In this document: positions 41,874 to 42,682 of the stretch, piece after piece
Position numbering within the stretch: the first letter of the stretch is position 1
Layout of the letters: every line of letters starts with the position of its first letter
Origin: Methylocystaceae bacterium
Lineage (GTDB): Bacteria; Pseudomonadota; Alphaproteobacteria; Rhizobiales; Beijerinckiaceae
Assembly (NCBI GenBank): GCA_900299115.1
Contig: OMIO01000098.1
Span: 1-42,682 of the forward strand
DNA: 42,682 nucleotides
Direction: 5' to 3'
Made by a program: the position numbers and the translations under genes
Notes under the pieces: generated by a model
What the model saw: only the letters and a program-made list of their open reading frames with translations
Told to the model about the DNA's origin: nothing
The model's database searches: none

Positions 41874-42682
41874 TTTAGCCTACATTTGGTTTCGGGCTGA
41901 TCATAGCCGAGCGTGTCGAGTTCGCTGGTTTGATGAAGAAACCCCTCTTGCGGCGAGACAGATATAGTCATGCGTCCATCAGAAAGAAGAATGGGTTGGC
42001 GTAACTGCTGGTTCCAAGATCTAATCGTTAAACGGACGCCTTTGAACGCCGCAATTGAGAAATCTTTACCCAAAATATAGTTCAGCAAATCTGCCGGTCG
42101 ATTTGATTGCGTTCGCACCGCCGCCTCGCCGATCACGCGCATTGCAAGCCAAGCGGCGTTATCCCTTGAATTCATTGTCCGATGGTAATTTGTTATAAAT
42201 CTATTTTGTAGTTGATGGGCCCCCCATTGTTCATGAGCGGCGTCCCAATTGGTTGGATATAAGCCAGCTGAGCCGACAACAAGCTTTGGCTCCCACGTAT
42301 GGTAAGGTAAATAAGCGGCAAAGACATTGTTTTCATCAAGCGCAAGTAAGACATCATAGCCTGCGGCATTTTGAGTAAGCGTCGGCATTTGTCGTTGCGT
42401 TTGGACGGATCCTGAGTCGCTTCGGCGCCCACCGCCTGTGTCTTCGTAGAGTCTTTCTTCAATAATTTTTGCGCCAAATTTCTTAGCGGCCCGGCGATAG
42501 GCTTGCGCGAGCAAGTCATCTTCCGGATGTGAGCCCTTGATCAGGAGCCAGCGTCGCCATTGTTTCCAGATAAGATATTGCGCTAGTCCATCTGCAAGCA
42601 TTGCGCGATCGGGCGCAATATGAATGATATTCGCTCGACAATCTTCTTCGCGCAAACTCACATCGGACGCAGAGATATTGAA
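41870..42682 (-). CDS. ABC transporter substrate-binding protein (PQQ-alcohol-dehydrogenase-system type), 5' truncated by the window edge
   Basis: Reading frame stays open past the listed start: ...FNISASDVSLREEDCRANIIHIAPDRAMLADGLAQYLIWKQWRRWLLIKG; the 'start' at 42661 is an internal GTG (Val). Confidence 0.82.
   Translation of the reverse strand, partial: FNISASDVSLREEDCRANIIHIAPDRAMLADGLAQYLIWKQWRRWLLIKGSHPEDDLLAQAYRRAAKKFGAKIIEERLYEDTGGGRRSDSGSVQTQRQMPTLTQNAAGYDVLLALDENNVFAAYLPYHTWEPKLVVGSAGLYPTNWDAAHEQWGAHQLQNRFITNYHRTMNSRDNAAWLAMRVIGEAAVRTQSNRPADLLNYILGKDFSIAAFKGVRLTIRSWNQQLRQPILLSDGRMTISVSPQEGFLHQTSELDTLGYDQPETKCRLK

Noticed and set aside
42661-42661. Start of the last substrate-binding protein gene at 42661 as listed in the ORF track
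   Set aside because: The frame remains open with conserved-looking residues (FNISASDV) to the window edge; the listed start is an internal GTG, so the gene is truncated by the window.

Overview
The window looks like an alphaproteobacterial (probably Rhizobiales/Hyphomicrobiales-like) chromosomal segment, densely packed with core housekeeping genes. I see no convincing mobile elements, CRISPR arrays, tRNAs or rRNAs. From left to right it contains: gltX, a large MscS-type channel, a KamA/EpmB-like radical SAM protein, hemW, a small [2Fe-2S] ferredoxin, gyrB and recF (all minus); coaBC, dut, an Rrf2-like regulator, an enoyl-CoA hydratase, rpsT and dnaA (plus); an orphan PotF/PotD-like binding protein, the RegA/ActR and RegB/ActS redox two-component pair, and yajC-secD-secF followed by NDUFAF3-like and NDUFAF6-like proteins (minus); argE, apaG and metZ (minus); long-form dCTP deaminase, sbcD, sbcC and glpD (plus); an acyl-CoA dehydrogenase (minus); a FmdB zinc ribbon, infC and a secreted hypothetical protein (plus); and a tightly coupled four-gene 'PQQ-alcohol-dehydrogenase-associated' ABC system with a YVTN beta-propeller, truncated at the right edge. 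The observations most worth follow-up are: (i) the poorly understood ABC/beta-propeller/binding-protein operon; (ii) a SAM-II-like conserved core upstream of metZ, with the 5' half not resolved; (iii) an unusual AUU start and tandem hairpins at infC; (iv) an unannotated 42-aa ORF with a strong Shine-Dalgarno (SD) in the ~950-bp rpsT-dnaA gap, plus a 12-bp direct repeat in the same gap; (v) a Pro->Gly change in the RegB/ActS quinone-site motif; (vi) sec genes coupled to putative complex I assembly factors. All calls come from reading the sequence only; no database search was run.
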